From Chryseolinea sp. H1M3-3 (lineage in GTDB: Bacteria; Bacteroidota; Bacteroidia; Cytophagales; Cyclobacteriaceae): a stretch of DNA of 64,000 bases. The DNA lies in contig NZ_JARKMY010000004.1 of assembly GCF_029360725.1 (NCBI RefSeq), forward strand, positions 1 through 64,000, read 5' to 3'. Shown in pieces: positions 25,312 to 35,134 of this stretch (the stretch's first letter is position 1; each line of letters starts with the position of its first letter). The notes beneath the pieces are model-generated. The model was not told the origin of the DNA, did not search any database, and saw only the letters and a list, made by a program, of their open reading frames with translations. Made by a program: the position numbers and the translations under genes.

Positions 25312-27966
25312 TTACTCATTCCTGAGTTTATCTACCGGGTTGGCTATTGCCGCGTTGAATGATTTCATGCATACTACTGCCAGCGCGATGGCCAATACGA
25401 TAGCACCCGGTGCAGCAAATAACCACCATTGCACATCGATGTGGTTCTCGAAATTCATTAGCCATTCATTGACTCCGTACCAGGCAATCGGAACCGCCAA
25501 CGCGAATGATACCGTTATCAGTACAATATATTCACGCGAAAACATTACGATAATATTAGCGACACTTGCGCCAAGTGTTTTTCGTACTGCAATCTCCTTC
25601 CCTTTTCTGTTCGCTACAAATGTGATCAGGCCATACAAACCCAAACATCCAATAAGAACGAACATCGTTGAAAAGACCTGGAACAGCCGGGAGTACTTCA
25701 ATTCCTGTTCATAGAACATCGCGATGTTATCATCCAAAAAACGAAACTGAAACACATGTTCCGGATAAATCGATTTCCATGTCTGTTCCAACTGGGTCAG
25801 CACATCGGTCATGTTCTGACCGGCGGCAAGATTGAGCCTGACGCTCACCTGCCGATAACGATCAGCGTTAGCGTCCAGCGCAATGTTGTCGACGCGTTCC
25901 TTTAAAGAATTCCCGTAGTAGTCGTTGATCACACCAACCACATGAACCAGACCGTCACCGCCCAACTTTAGTTCTGCACCAACGATATCCTGCGGATTGG
26001 TGTATCCTAAATTTTTCATCAGCGCCTCGTTCACAAGAATATTTTTGCTGGAATCAGCCGGCGTGAGATTTCGTCCAGCGATCAATCGGATCCCGTACAG
26101 GTCAAGAAAATTTTCGTCAATTGCGGAGTACTCGTAGTTCTGAAAATCCTGCACATCATTCGCCTCTGGTTTACCAATGTTGCGCGAATTTCTATTGCGG
26201 TCTACACCGGAAGGCAACGTAAAGCTTTTAGCAACGTTCTCTACAAAAGGAAGTCTTCTTAGTTCAGATTCGAATGAACTGAGTGAAGCTTGATCGTTGT
26301 TCAACAGCCTGATGGTAACTACAGCGGCGTTTCGATCGAAGCCCATGTCAACGTTCCTGAAAAAATCCATTTGCGCGACAACAATAAAAGTCGCAACCGC
26401 CAGGACCTGCGTTGCTGTGAATTGAAAAACAACCAGCGTTTTCCTAAGACTGATTCCAGCAACACGTCCCGCAGCAAACCGATTTTTGATAGCCGTGAGC
26501 GGATTGAATCTCGAGATCAATAATGCCGGATACAGTCCCGCGGAAATCGTAACGATCGCGATGATCAATGCTAGCGTAATCCAAAGGAAGGGGTCGGAGA
26601 AATTGATGCTTACCTGCAGGCCAAGCATGGCAGCAAGCGATGGCATGAACACGGCGACGAGTCCGAGCGCTGCGAATGATGCAACAAGAACAATGATCAA
26701 CGTCTCCGCGAGAAACTGCAGGATCAAATTTCCCTGCGTGCTTCCCATGATCTTGCGCATGCCGATCTCCTTCGAGCGCATCGTCGAATGTGCTGTTGAC
26801 AGATTTACGTAGTTAATACAACCCACTGCCAATAGGCAAAGTACGATCAACTTCAATGCTAAAATAGTTTCATGTGTGATGGTTCGTCTGCTGAATGTTC
26901 CAAACTTCGGATCAAAGTGCACTTCACGAAGCGGCTGGAGGAAATAATGACGATACTCCGCCAAATCTTTTCCAACGTTGGCCGCATGTATTTTTGCAAT
27001 TTGTGCTTCCACATCCTTCACTTCCACGCCGTCATGAAGCACAACGTACACCGCATGTCCATCATTCACGCTCACCCAGTCCGACATACGGTCTTTAAAC
27101 AACAACGGCATCGATGCATACGACACCAGCATCCTGAACGGAAAATCTGTATTCGATGGAAAATCCTCGATGACTCCTGTAATTTTAAAATCGAAGACTT
27201 TTTGAAAACGAAGTGTTCTGCCAATGGGACTTTCGTCGCCGAAATATTTCTTCGCAACGGTACGGGTAATCACAAGACTGCTGGGCTCACGCAGCGATGT
27301 CTTTGGATCTCCGGAAATCCATTTTATCGGACTGCCTGCAAAATCAATAACATCGAAGAATTCCGGCTCGACCGTTACCACACCCTCTTCTTCAATGAAC
27401 TGTCTTTCGAATTTACCATCGGCACTAAGAACATCGACACTGGCGCCGCGCAGGTATTCCAGCTTCGTCATTTTCTTGATGGAAGAAATATCTTTCATCG
27501 CAGGTGTGATGGCATAAGGGACGCCCGTGCGAAATTCGGAAAGGTCGGCACCGCTTACCCTCACGAGTCTGTAAATGTTCTGATGATCGGTGTGAAATGT
27601 GTCGAAGCTCAGTTCGAATCGGATGATAGAAATAATCGCTAGTGCCGATGCGATTCCGATCACCAATCCAAGAACATTAATGGTGGTTGTACCTTTGTTG
27701 GCGAGCAGGCTTCGCTTCGCCATCTTAAAATAGTTTCCGGTCATATTTTGCGTTTGATAAGTTGGTCCTTTCCAAAAAAATGTTTTACCAAGAAAACCAA
27801 TCACGCGCCATGCATATCTTCGTCGCGCGTTGCGTTCATTGAAACGTTTCATATCCGTTAAAAACATCTCGTACAGATCGCCTTTGATCTCTTCAGCGAG
27901 ATGTTCAGGAGCCAGACGTTCGATAAGCGTCTCAGCCCATTTCGGAGGTTGCGGATAAGTCGCCAT
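25312..27966 (-). CDS. FtsX/MacB-type ABC transporter permease with cytoplasmic prefix domain
   Basis: This is an 884-residue inner-membrane protein. The first 80 residues form the cytoplasmic prefix found in PadR-linked permeases (PPKWAETLIERLAPEHLAEEIKGDLYEMF). The first membrane helix is at about 98-118, a large periplasmic MacB-like domain lies at about 120-370, three helices at about 375-510, and a second periplasmic domain at about 515-750. The final helices carry FVANRKGKEIAVRKTLGAS. No ATPase is encoded nearby, so the motor must come from elsewhere, or the protein works as in MacB-like efflux or stress-sensing systems. Its start overlaps the stop of the PadR gene upstream. Confidence 0.92.
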   Translation of the reverse strand: MATYPQPPKWAETLIERLAPEHLAEEIKGDLYEMFLTDMKRFNERNARRRYAWRVIGFLGKTFFWKGPTYQTQNMTGNYFKMAKRSLLANKGTTTINVLGLVIGIASALAIISIIRFELSFDTFHTDHQNIYRLVRVSGADLSEFRTGVPYAITPAMKDISSIKKMTKLEYLRGASVDVLSADGKFERQFIEEEGVVTVEPEFFDVIDFAGSPIKWISGDPKTSLREPSSLVITRTVAKKYFGDESPIGRTLRFQKVFDFKITGVIEDFPSNTDFPFRMLVSYASMPLLFKDRMSDWVSVNDGHAVYVVLHDGVEVKDVEAQIAKIHAANVGKDLAEYRHYFLQPLREVHFDPKFGTFSRRTITHETILALKLIVLCLLAVGCINYVNLSTAHSTMRSKEIGMRKIMGSTQGNLILQFLAETLIIVLVASFAALGLVAVFMPSLAAMLGLQVSINFSDPFLWITLALIIAIVTISAGLYPALLISRFNPLTAIKNRFAAGRVAGISLRKTLVVFQFTATQVLAVATFIVVAQMDFFRNVDMGFDRNAAVVTIRLLNNDQASLSSFESELRRLPFVENVAKSFTLPSGVDRNRNSRNIGKPEANDVQDFQNYEYSAIDENFLDLYGIRLIAGRNLTPADSSKNILVNEALMKNLGYTNPQDIVGAELKLGGDGLVHVVGVINDYYGNSLKERVDNIALDANADRYRQVSVRLNLAAGQNMTDVLTQLEQTWKSIYPEHVFQFRFLDDNIAMFYEQELKYSRLFQVFSTMFVLIGCLGLYGLITFVANRKGKEIAVRKTLGASVANIIVMFSREYIVLITVSFALAVPIAWYGVNEWLMNFENHIDVQWWLFAAPGAIVLAIALAVVCMKSFNAAIANPVDKLRNE

Positions 27967-28286
27967 CAGGTATTTAGTATTTGCGTCCAGATCATATTGC
28001 GCACATCACGAAGTTCCTCCAATGTCTGGCGACCGTATGCTGTGATTTGAAACAACCTCTTTCGTCGTCCGCCACGCTCCATCGAAGCACCTCCCATTTT
28101 CGATTTGACAAATCCTTTTTCTTCCAGTCTGTGCAGCGCAGCGTGCACGGCGCTAATGGAAATCACGCGGCCAGTTTGCGCTTCCAGCGCTGCTGTGATC
28201 GAAACTCCATAGGCCTCCTTATCGATGAGGGCGACCATTAATAAAATGAGTTCTTCTAGTTCGCCAAGGTAAATGCGTCCGGACAT
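27966..28286 (-). CDS. PadR-family transcriptional regulator
   Basis: This is a 106-residue winged-helix protein. Residues 5-85 hold the PadR fold: GELEELILLMVALIDKEAYGVSI, then AVHAALHRLEEKGFVKSKM as the recognition helix and wing, then GRRKRLFQITAYG. The C-terminal helix is short. It overlaps the permease start by one base, so both are one transcript. PadR proteins usually repress their own operon and release on binding a small hydrophobic compound. The ligand is unknown here. Confidence 0.92.
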   Translation of the reverse strand: MSGRIYLGELEELILLMVALIDKEAYGVSITAALEAQTGRVISISAVHAALHRLEEKGFVKSKMGGASMERGGRRKRLFQITAYGRQTLEELRDVRNMIWTQILNT

Positions 28287-28658
28287 GCGTTATTATTTCA
28301 ACATTTGTAGACCAAATAGCAGGCCGATGCAAAATCAGCGGATTTTAAAGGAAATCAGAAGCCTTTGTGTACGAAAAAATAACGGCAGGTGGACGGTAGT
28401 GAACAGTTGGAAGGTTTTGCGTTTTAACATTGCATTGGGATGCGGGGTTGCCTATGATAACGAGTGAAGGCTACCGCGAACAAAGAAATGGGAATAATCA
28501 AAAACTTGGCTGTGTTACTGGCACTATTCCAACGGATGACCTATTGGGTAATATTTTCTGGAAGTTTTGTATCGGAAGTAGTTGTCTGACCTTGTTTGTG
28601 GCTTCTTGCTTTTAGTCTGAAATCAAACGTCTTCCTGTAGATGCCTAACTCAATCCGT
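28287..28658. other. Gap between two PadR-permease operons
   Basis: No gene is supported. The part nearest 28286 must hold the promoter of the PadR gene on the minus strand. The remaining 300 bp show only short chance frames. Confidence 0.5.
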
Positions 28659-31352
28659 TTACTCCGACCTTAATATCTTCACTGGATTTACAACTGCAGC
28701 CTTGATCGCCTGGTAGCTCACGGTTAGTAAAGCAATCCCTGTTGCAATAACACCTGCGAGGGCGAAGATCCACCATTCAATATCGATATGGTAGGCGTAC
28801 TCCTGAAGCCATCGGCTTGCACCAAGCCATGCAACCGGAAATGCAATGCAGCAGGCAATCAGAACCAGCTTAACGAAGTCTTTCGACAGCAATGCCATAA
28901 TACTTAACATACTCGCACCTAACACCTTTCGCATACCGATTTCTTTCAACCGCTGTTCAGCGGAATAGGTGGCAAGCCCAAAGAGGCCAAGGCATGCAAT
29001 CACGACGCTGGCAATTGCCACCCAACCAAGAATAGTTTGGCTCCGCTGATCTTCAATGTAGAACAAGGCAAGCTGGTCGTCAAGAAAGTGATATTCAAAC
29101 GGCTCGTGCTCATCATTGACCACCATGATCGCCTTCAGTTTGTCGAGCGTTGCCTGGATGTTGTGCGGGTGGATCTTCACAGAGTAATAATCAATCGGAA
29201 AGATCGGGTTGGAATGATACGTGAGGATCAAAGGTTCTATCTTCGCACGCAGCGATTGGAAGTGAAAATCTTTCACGATTCCTACGACCCGTGGGTTAAA
29301 TGAAGCATTCGCGTCATCATAGATTGGCGTAAAGAATTGATTTCGCGCCACCTGCGGTATCATTACTTCATCGGAAACATCGGTGATGCCAAGGATCCCC
29401 GCAGCAGCTTCGTTGATAATGACAGACATCGTATCTGTATCATTTTGGAAATTTCGCCCCTTGAGTAACTCGATTTCATAGGTGCTGAGAAAATCCCTAT
29501 CAGCTGCAATGGTATAGGCCGTTTGCAGTTCACGGACGCTCCCCTCCTTTTTCAATTTGATCCTCGGTATAGATTTCCACTCTCCTGGCACGCGCGATGT
29601 TGCTGAAACATGCTTCACGGCGCTTACCCTGGACATCTCATTCTTTACCCACTCGAAGTTTGAACGCGCCTTTGCAACATTCACATCGATCACCACCATC
29701 AGATCTTTGTCGAAGCCAAGTTCGCTGTCGTTCAGAAAACGAACTTGCATGAACAGCACGATTGTACCAATGATCATGACTGTAGAAATGGTAAACTGCA
29801 GAACGACCAGAGCTTTTCTCACCGAGAAATCGCCTCCTGACTTCAACTTCAAACCCTTCAACAACGAAACGGGATTGAAGCGCGAAAGTAAAATCGCTGC
29901 ATACCCTCCCGACAACAATCCAATGGCAATGATAAGCGCTACGGCAGCACTCCAGAACTGAAAGCCAACAGAGGTGAAAAGCTCAAACTTCTTGTGGACG
30001 AAATCATTGAACACCGGCAATAAAAGGGCAACAATCAGTACAGAAAAAAAGAAAGCAATCACCGTTGTGATCAGCGATTCAACCAGGAACTGTTTAACCA
30101 AGTTACCACGAACCGCACCAATTGCCTTTCGCACACCAATTTCTTTTAGCCTGCTCGATGCCCTTGCGGTTGTGAGGTTTGTATAGTTGATTCCAGCGAT
30201 GAGTAGAACAAAAATTGCTGTAAAAGAGAACACGGTGATATAGACAGGGTTTCCCTGCGGGATGCTATCAACATTTGAATTGCGGGCGCCATCAGCGATC
30301 CCCGCCGACTTGAGGTGTATGTCCTTTAATGGTTGCATTGAATGTGAAAGGATTGCCCCCGGCTCCAGCGTTGCATTGGCGTGTACGAGCCGGGTGATCT
30401 TTCGCGAAACAGAATCGGGATTAGCGTTGGGACGTAGCAAGGCAAAGACCGTGAAGCCCGTGGAAGCCCAATCGCTCTGTACTTCGCGTTTGAAATCCTC
30501 ATCGTTTAACCACGTTGCTATAGACATCACGCTCGTAAATGAAAAGCTTGAGTTCTGCGGGTGATCCTTCAAAACTGCAGTAATCTTTAGCGGAGTTTGC
30601 GAGTAGTCAAACTGAACATATTTGTTGATTACATCCTTCCGCCCAAAGATTCGCATGGCAAGGTCCTCTGTGATGACAATAGTATTAGGTTCCTTCAAGG
30701 CATTCCGTCTGTCGCCTTCAAGAACTGGAAAATCAAATACCATCAGGAAGTTTTCATCGGCGACGGTAACCGTCTCCTGCACGTGAACAGGATTTTCAGG
30801 ATCAATGAGATTGCTTCTGCCTGATCTCTGCATCCTCGTTGTCATCTCTACTTCCGGCAACGCCTGTGGCGCTTCTTCCGCGAGCATATATCCGGCGGCC
30901 GCAACGGTAGTGGCTTCGTTATTCGGATTCTTCTCATGTGTGATCACCCGATAGATTCTATGTCCTTTCTGATGCTGCGTGTCAAAGTTCAGTTCATCAT
31001 AAACGTAAAGGCCTATCAATAGGAAGCAGACCATCCCGAATGTAAGGCCGAGTACGTTAAGTGTAGAATACAGTTTGCTTTTCCAGAGGTTTCTCCACCC
31101 CATTACAAAATAACTTTTGAACATACCGTTATTGGCTAGTGGTTGATCGAATGTTGCGGACCTGAGAATTCCGGGTCTGCATAGTAAGATGACGTCTTTA
31201 TACAGGCGCAAATTCGCCTGGCTTCGGCCGAGTTCTGCTACTCTCCTGTCATAGATCTCAAGCAAATCGCCTTCAATGTCAGCGTGATACTCCGGTTTAC
31301 AAAACCATTTCAGGAAGCGCATGATAAAACGCGGTGGATCGGCTCTTCTCAT
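28659..31352 (-). CDS. FtsX/MacB-type ABC transporter permease with cytoplasmic prefix domain
   Basis: An 897-residue protein of the same architecture as the permease at 25312: a cytoplasmic prefix (about residues 1-85), one helix at about 103-123, a periplasmic MacB-like domain, three central helices around 380-510 with RASSRLKEIGVRKAIGA between them, a second periplasmic domain, and final helices with YSAEQRLKEIGMRKVLGAS. The two permeases are clearly diverged paralogues rather than recent copies. It lies 5 bp behind its PadR gene. No ATP-binding partner is visible in the window. Confidence 0.92.
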   Translation of the reverse strand: MRRADPPRFIMRFLKWFCKPEYHADIEGDLLEIYDRRVAELGRSQANLRLYKDVILLCRPGILRSATFDQPLANNGMFKSYFVMGWRNLWKSKLYSTLNVLGLTFGMVCFLLIGLYVYDELNFDTQHQKGHRIYRVITHEKNPNNEATTVAAAGYMLAEEAPQALPEVEMTTRMQRSGRSNLIDPENPVHVQETVTVADENFLMVFDFPVLEGDRRNALKEPNTIVITEDLAMRIFGRKDVINKYVQFDYSQTPLKITAVLKDHPQNSSFSFTSVMSIATWLNDEDFKREVQSDWASTGFTVFALLRPNANPDSVSRKITRLVHANATLEPGAILSHSMQPLKDIHLKSAGIADGARNSNVDSIPQGNPVYITVFSFTAIFVLLIAGINYTNLTTARASSRLKEIGVRKAIGAVRGNLVKQFLVESLITTVIAFFFSVLIVALLLPVFNDFVHKKFELFTSVGFQFWSAAVALIIAIGLLSGGYAAILLSRFNPVSLLKGLKLKSGGDFSVRKALVVLQFTISTVMIIGTIVLFMQVRFLNDSELGFDKDLMVVIDVNVAKARSNFEWVKNEMSRVSAVKHVSATSRVPGEWKSIPRIKLKKEGSVRELQTAYTIAADRDFLSTYEIELLKGRNFQNDTDTMSVIINEAAAGILGITDVSDEVMIPQVARNQFFTPIYDDANASFNPRVVGIVKDFHFQSLRAKIEPLILTYHSNPIFPIDYYSVKIHPHNIQATLDKLKAIMVVNDEHEPFEYHFLDDQLALFYIEDQRSQTILGWVAIASVVIACLGLFGLATYSAEQRLKEIGMRKVLGASMLSIMALLSKDFVKLVLIACCIAFPVAWLGASRWLQEYAYHIDIEWWIFALAGVIATGIALLTVSYQAIKAAVVNPVKILRSE

Positions 31353-31357
31353 TGCAG

Positions 31358-31690
31358 TTATTTAAGCTTCAACACCAGTTTAGGAAGCGCCTTCCAAAGT
31401 TCATCTCGTGATTCCTTGCTATAGTCAAGCGCTTTCTTTCCATACGCAGTGATTTCAAAAAAAAGCTTCGGACGGCCGCGTCTTGCTTCATTTGTATCTC
31501 CCTGCTTTGACTTTAGAAAACCCTTCGACTCCAGCCTTCGCAATGTGACCTGCAACGCACCGATGGCTACCTCGCGATCCAATCGTTGTTCGATCTCATC
31601 TTTGATAGTCACCCCAAACGCGTTGCCGTGAAGAATCCCTACAGTCAACAGGACGATCTCTTCAAATTCACCTAGTTGAATACGTTTCAT
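31358..31690 (-). CDS. PadR-family transcriptional regulator
   Basis: A 110-residue winged-helix regulator with LGEFEEIVLLTVGILHGNAFGVTI as the first helices, ALQVTLRRLESKGFLKSK as the recognition part, and the wing GRPKLFFEITAYG. It is the first gene of a two-gene operon with the 897-aa permease. Two palindromic 15-mers lie directly upstream of its start and are candidate autoregulatory sites. Confidence 0.92.
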   Translation of the reverse strand: MKRIQLGEFEEIVLLTVGILHGNAFGVTIKDEIEQRLDREVAIGALQVTLRRLESKGFLKSKQGDTNEARRGRPKLFFEITAYGKKALDYSKESRDELWKALPKLVLKLK

Positions 31691-31700
31691 CTGTGAATAA

Positions 31701-31754
31701 TACTATTTTGAAGTAATAATAGTCAGAGTTTGGACTAAATACTACTTTGTAGTA
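31701..31754 (-). promoter_or_regulatory. Candidate double PadR operator
   Basis: TACTACTTTGTAGTA (31740-31754) is a perfect 6+3+6 palindrome. TACTATTTTGAAGTA (31701-31715) is its imperfect relative, 39 bp away. Both lie 10-65 bp upstream of the PadR start. Spacing of about four helical turns would allow two dimers on the same DNA face. Confidence 0.55.
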
Positions 31755-32451
31755 AATAATATCAAACTTTATCATATTATAATGCATCAGTAACGTTTTG
31801 CGATCAGCAATTCGCGAAAACAGATTGAGACGAATAGTGATTTAAGAATACAAGGAGGCGGAGAACGATTGTTGCAAAAATGTAGCGGAGGTTCACTGCC
31901 TCCACTGATCAACTTAGACGGCCTCGCCTCACTCCGTTACCTTTGCATCGCGTAACAGAACACTCAAAAAATCTTTACGCATGTTTACATATGTTAAGTG
32001 TTTTCTTGGTAATTCTTGTTACCATTTTGTTACTCACAGTACGCAAGGTACTGGCGTTCAATGAAGGGCACATTTTGTATCGGCAAGTAATTGATCATCG
32101 AGTATTATACTCATTTATTTCTTTCACAATGCGTTAGCATGAATAGATCTGGAATGCTTAGGCATTCTTATGGCAGGTCTAGGCAATTTTTGTTACATGT
32201 TGTTACTCGAAATCCGGAAGCGGTGAGTAACAAAAAAGTTGCGACACGGAGGAATGATGGCACACGTAGTCACTTGCTGACGCAGCAAGGCAGAAACAGA
32301 CACGTAAAGAAACGGGACCAATGGCCGCCACCGAACACCAAACCTCGCAACTGAACGGTAAATCTTCAAAATACCTTAATACATCCAGTAATTGCAAGTT
32401 TTACACACTGGCCCGAAAATGGCAAAAGCATCGGAACCCTTAACCTGACTT
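31755..32451. other. Gap upstream of the third permease
   Basis: About 700 bp without a supported gene. Two plus frames of 64 and 87 codons (31943-32137, 32091-32354) overlap each other and have no family resemblance. A promoter for the permease at 32452 should be here, but I see no clear -7 box. Confidence 0.45.
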
Positions 32452-34869
32452 ATGATCATCAACTATTTAAATATCTCGCTTCGCAATCTGGTCAAGAACA
32501 AATATTACAGTCTCATCAACATTCTGGGACTTGCGTTGGGTATTACATGTGTGTTCCTCATCATCCAATATCTTAGCAGAGAGCTTGCGTACGATAAATT
32601 TCATGAAGGTTCAGAAAATATCTATCGCGTTATCTGGGAAAACGATAATCCACAAACACGAACTCCTCATCCGCTCGCACAGGCTATGGTGCATGACTTT
32701 CCTGAAGTAGAAAATGCCGTAAGCCTTTCTCCTCTCTGGGGCCCTGGCCTTACACGCGAAACGTTCTCCATCCGCAACCCACAGAAAAATATTCAATACG
32801 ATGAAACCGGTGTGCTGGCAGTTGACACCACATTTTTCAAAGTTTTTTCATTTCCGATCGTAAAAGGTGATCCCGACAAGGCGCTGAAAAAAATGGGCGG
32901 CTTGCTGATATCCGAAAAAGCCGCACACAAATACTTCGGTGATGAAAATCCTATCGGGAAATTTCTCTCGGTCAATGACGACAAAACGCTTACCGAGGTA
33001 GTAGCGGTATTCAAAGATGTTCCTGAGCTTTCGCATTTTCATTTCGACTTCCTCGTTTCCTATGTTCTTGAAAAAGCTGACGAAGATCCGCAAAGTCAGT
33101 ACTACACCTGGGCAGATTTCGGACACTATAATTATGTAAGACTGAAGCCTGGAGCAGATGCAAAAAAACTTGAAAGTCAGTTAATGCCCTGGCTCAAAAA
33201 TTATGTGGATTGGTCAGCTGAAGATTTCAAATACTTTGAGGACAATCACTATGGACTGAAACTTCAACCCATTACGGATATTCACCTCAAATCAAATGTT
33301 CGCTGGGAACTGGAGGGCAATGGCAACATCGATTATGTTTATATGATGATTGCTGCTGCAATTCTGATTCTTGTTATCGCGTGCATCAACTTTATTAATC
33401 TTACGACCGCACAATCAGCAGAGCGCGCAAAGGAGATTGGTATACGCAAATCACTTGGCGCTTTAAGAAGGCAACTCATCATTCAGTTCACCGGTGAATC
33501 GGTGCTGGTGGCTTTGGCAGCGATGCTCGTGTCGCTTGTTATGATTCAGACACTGGTTCCAATGTTCAACTTTATGACGGAAAGTGCAATTCAGTTTTCG
33601 ATGATCTCATTGATCGCGATTTTGATAGCCATCGGAATAGTGGTTGGACTTGTTGCCGGTATTTATCCGTCACTTTACTTATCGTCAGTAAAACCAACCG
33701 CAGTGCTGAAAGGAAAATTTCTGCAAAGTCCAAAGGGAATTTTGGTACGCAAAGCTTTTACTGTTTTTCAGTTCAGTGCATCGATGGTACTGATTTGTGC
33801 GGCAGTCGTTATCTTCAATCAGCTTCAGGCAGTTCAAAACAGATCCGTTGGTTTTAACAAAGAAGAAGTGATCGTCATACCAGTAAAAAATCAGGATGCA
33901 TTGAGAGATCGCTTCGCACACGTTCAGACAGAATTCAGGCAACTTGCCGGTGTGAAGGAAGTTTCAGCCGCATCTAGCATTCCGGGTCGATCATTCAATC
34001 AAAATGAAATTTTTGAATCGACTCATCCTGAAAATGACATTGATGCTTCCGAACTCGTTGTTGATCACGATTTTCTTAAAGTATTAAACATTTCGCTGGC
34101 GGAAGGACGTGATTTTCTAAGGGAGAATCCTGCAGATGCAGACAATGCATTTCTGATTAACGAAACTACGGCGCGCAATCTTCATCTCGATCATCCGGTT
34201 GGAAAGCAAATTACCTGGGAGCGAGACGGCGATGCCCTGAAGGCGACTGTGATCGGTGTTGTGAAAGATTTTAATTTTCAATCCCTGCATCACACAGTAA
34301 AACCATTGTTGATCAAATTGGGAAATAATGGTTTCAATTACATCGTTCTAAAACTCAACACCAATGATTTCAACAAAACGATTAAGGAAATAGAGGGGAC
34401 CTGGAAAAAATTCGACAACAGGTTTACGTTCGAGTTCTTTTTTCTGGCTGATAATCTTAACCAGCAATATCGCAATGAGCAAAATATCAATCGCGTTATC
34501 ATTGCATTCTCCGGAGTAGCCATTTTGATTGCCTGCTTTGGACTGCTGGGAATCGCAGCGCTCACATTCCGCAACAAGACTAAAGAAATCAGTGTGAGAA
34601 AAGTTCTCGGTGCTGAGTTCCATAATCTCGTGGTTTTGTTGCTTAAGGATTTTACTATGCTGATTTTGATTGCCGTAATCATCGCTACACCCGTTGTAAT
34701 CTGGATCATGCAAAACTGGCTTCAGAATTTTGCGTATCGCGTTACGTTGAATCCAATCACTTTCATTGGCGCGGGAATGTTTTTGATTTTACTTTCATGG
34801 ATTACATTAGGCTACCTCACGCTGACATTGGCAAGAATCAACCCGGCCACTACGTTGAAGAGCGAGTAG
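32452..34869 (+). CDS. FtsX/MacB-type ABC transporter permease
   Basis: This 805-residue inner-membrane protein lacks the PadR-linked prefix domain. It starts directly with the first helix (YYSLINILGLALGITCVFLIIQY). A MacB-like periplasmic domain, about residues 45-285, follows. Then come three helices with SAERAKEIGIRKSLGA, a second periplasmic domain, and terminal helices with FRNKTKEISVRKVLGAE. It is transcribed alone and divergently from the PadR operon, with no regulator or ATPase next to it. Family members act in efflux, lipoprotein release or cell-wall signalling. Which applies here is not visible. Confidence 0.92.
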   Translation: MIINYLNISLRNLVKNKYYSLINILGLALGITCVFLIIQYLSRELAYDKFHEGSENIYRVIWENDNPQTRTPHPLAQAMVHDFPEVENAVSLSPLWGPGLTRETFSIRNPQKNIQYDETGVLAVDTTFFKVFSFPIVKGDPDKALKKMGGLLISEKAAHKYFGDENPIGKFLSVNDDKTLTEVVAVFKDVPELSHFHFDFLVSYVLEKADEDPQSQYYTWADFGHYNYVRLKPGADAKKLESQLMPWLKNYVDWSAEDFKYFEDNHYGLKLQPITDIHLKSNVRWELEGNGNIDYVYMMIAAAILILVIACINFINLTTAQSAERAKEIGIRKSLGALRRQLIIQFTGESVLVALAAMLVSLVMIQTLVPMFNFMTESAIQFSMISLIAILIAIGIVVGLVAGIYPSLYLSSVKPTAVLKGKFLQSPKGILVRKAFTVFQFSASMVLICAAVVIFNQLQAVQNRSVGFNKEEVIVIPVKNQDALRDRFAHVQTEFRQLAGVKEVSAASSIPGRSFNQNEIFESTHPENDIDASELVVDHDFLKVLNISLAEGRDFLRENPADADNAFLINETTARNLHLDHPVGKQITWERDGDALKATVIGVVKDFNFQSLHHTVKPLLIKLGNNGFNYIVLKLNTNDFNKTIKEIEGTWKKFDNRFTFEFFFLADNLNQQYRNEQNINRVIIAFSGVAILIACFGLLGIAALTFRNKTKEISVRKVLGAEFHNLVVLLLKDFTMLILIAVIIATPVVIWIMQNWLQNFAYRVTLNPITFIGAGMFLILLSWITLGYLTLTLARINPATTLKSE

Positions 34870-34899
34870 TCTTTAAGGTGATATAGAACCAGAAACACT

Positions 34900-35124
34900 T
34901 GGTATGTAAAGCGCGTAGCACAACGGGTTTATTTTTTCTGGAAGTTAATTCATGCTGGTCTTTCCTACAACCGAGAGATTGTAGTCCTCAGAGTCCCGGA
35001 GACCGGTGACTCTGAGGGGGGAAAGGGTGTGCGGTATGGAAACAATTTCACATTTTACAACCGATAACTATCGGTTGGATATTCAAACCGTAAAATGTAA
35101 ACCTCTAACCCGATAGCTATCGGG
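34900..35124. repeat. Hairpin-repeat element F, between the permease and glnS
   Basis: A right-type hairpin (34986-35017) is preceded by the GTAAAGCGCGTAGCACAAC block shared with element B. It is followed by a TTTCACATTTTACAACCGATAAC block and the perfect 16-nt palindrome CCCGATAGCTATCGGG (35109-35124). The order, hairpin then TTTACA block then palindrome, is that of the tandem array at 10.7-11.3 kb. No left end is present. It sits at the convergent 3' ends of two genes. Confidence 0.85.
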
Positions 35125-35134
35125 AGTAAAAGAA

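Noticed and set aside
26872-27642. 256-codon plus-strand frame inside the permease region
   Set aside because: It lies wholly antisense to a clear FtsX permease gene and is a reading-frame shadow.
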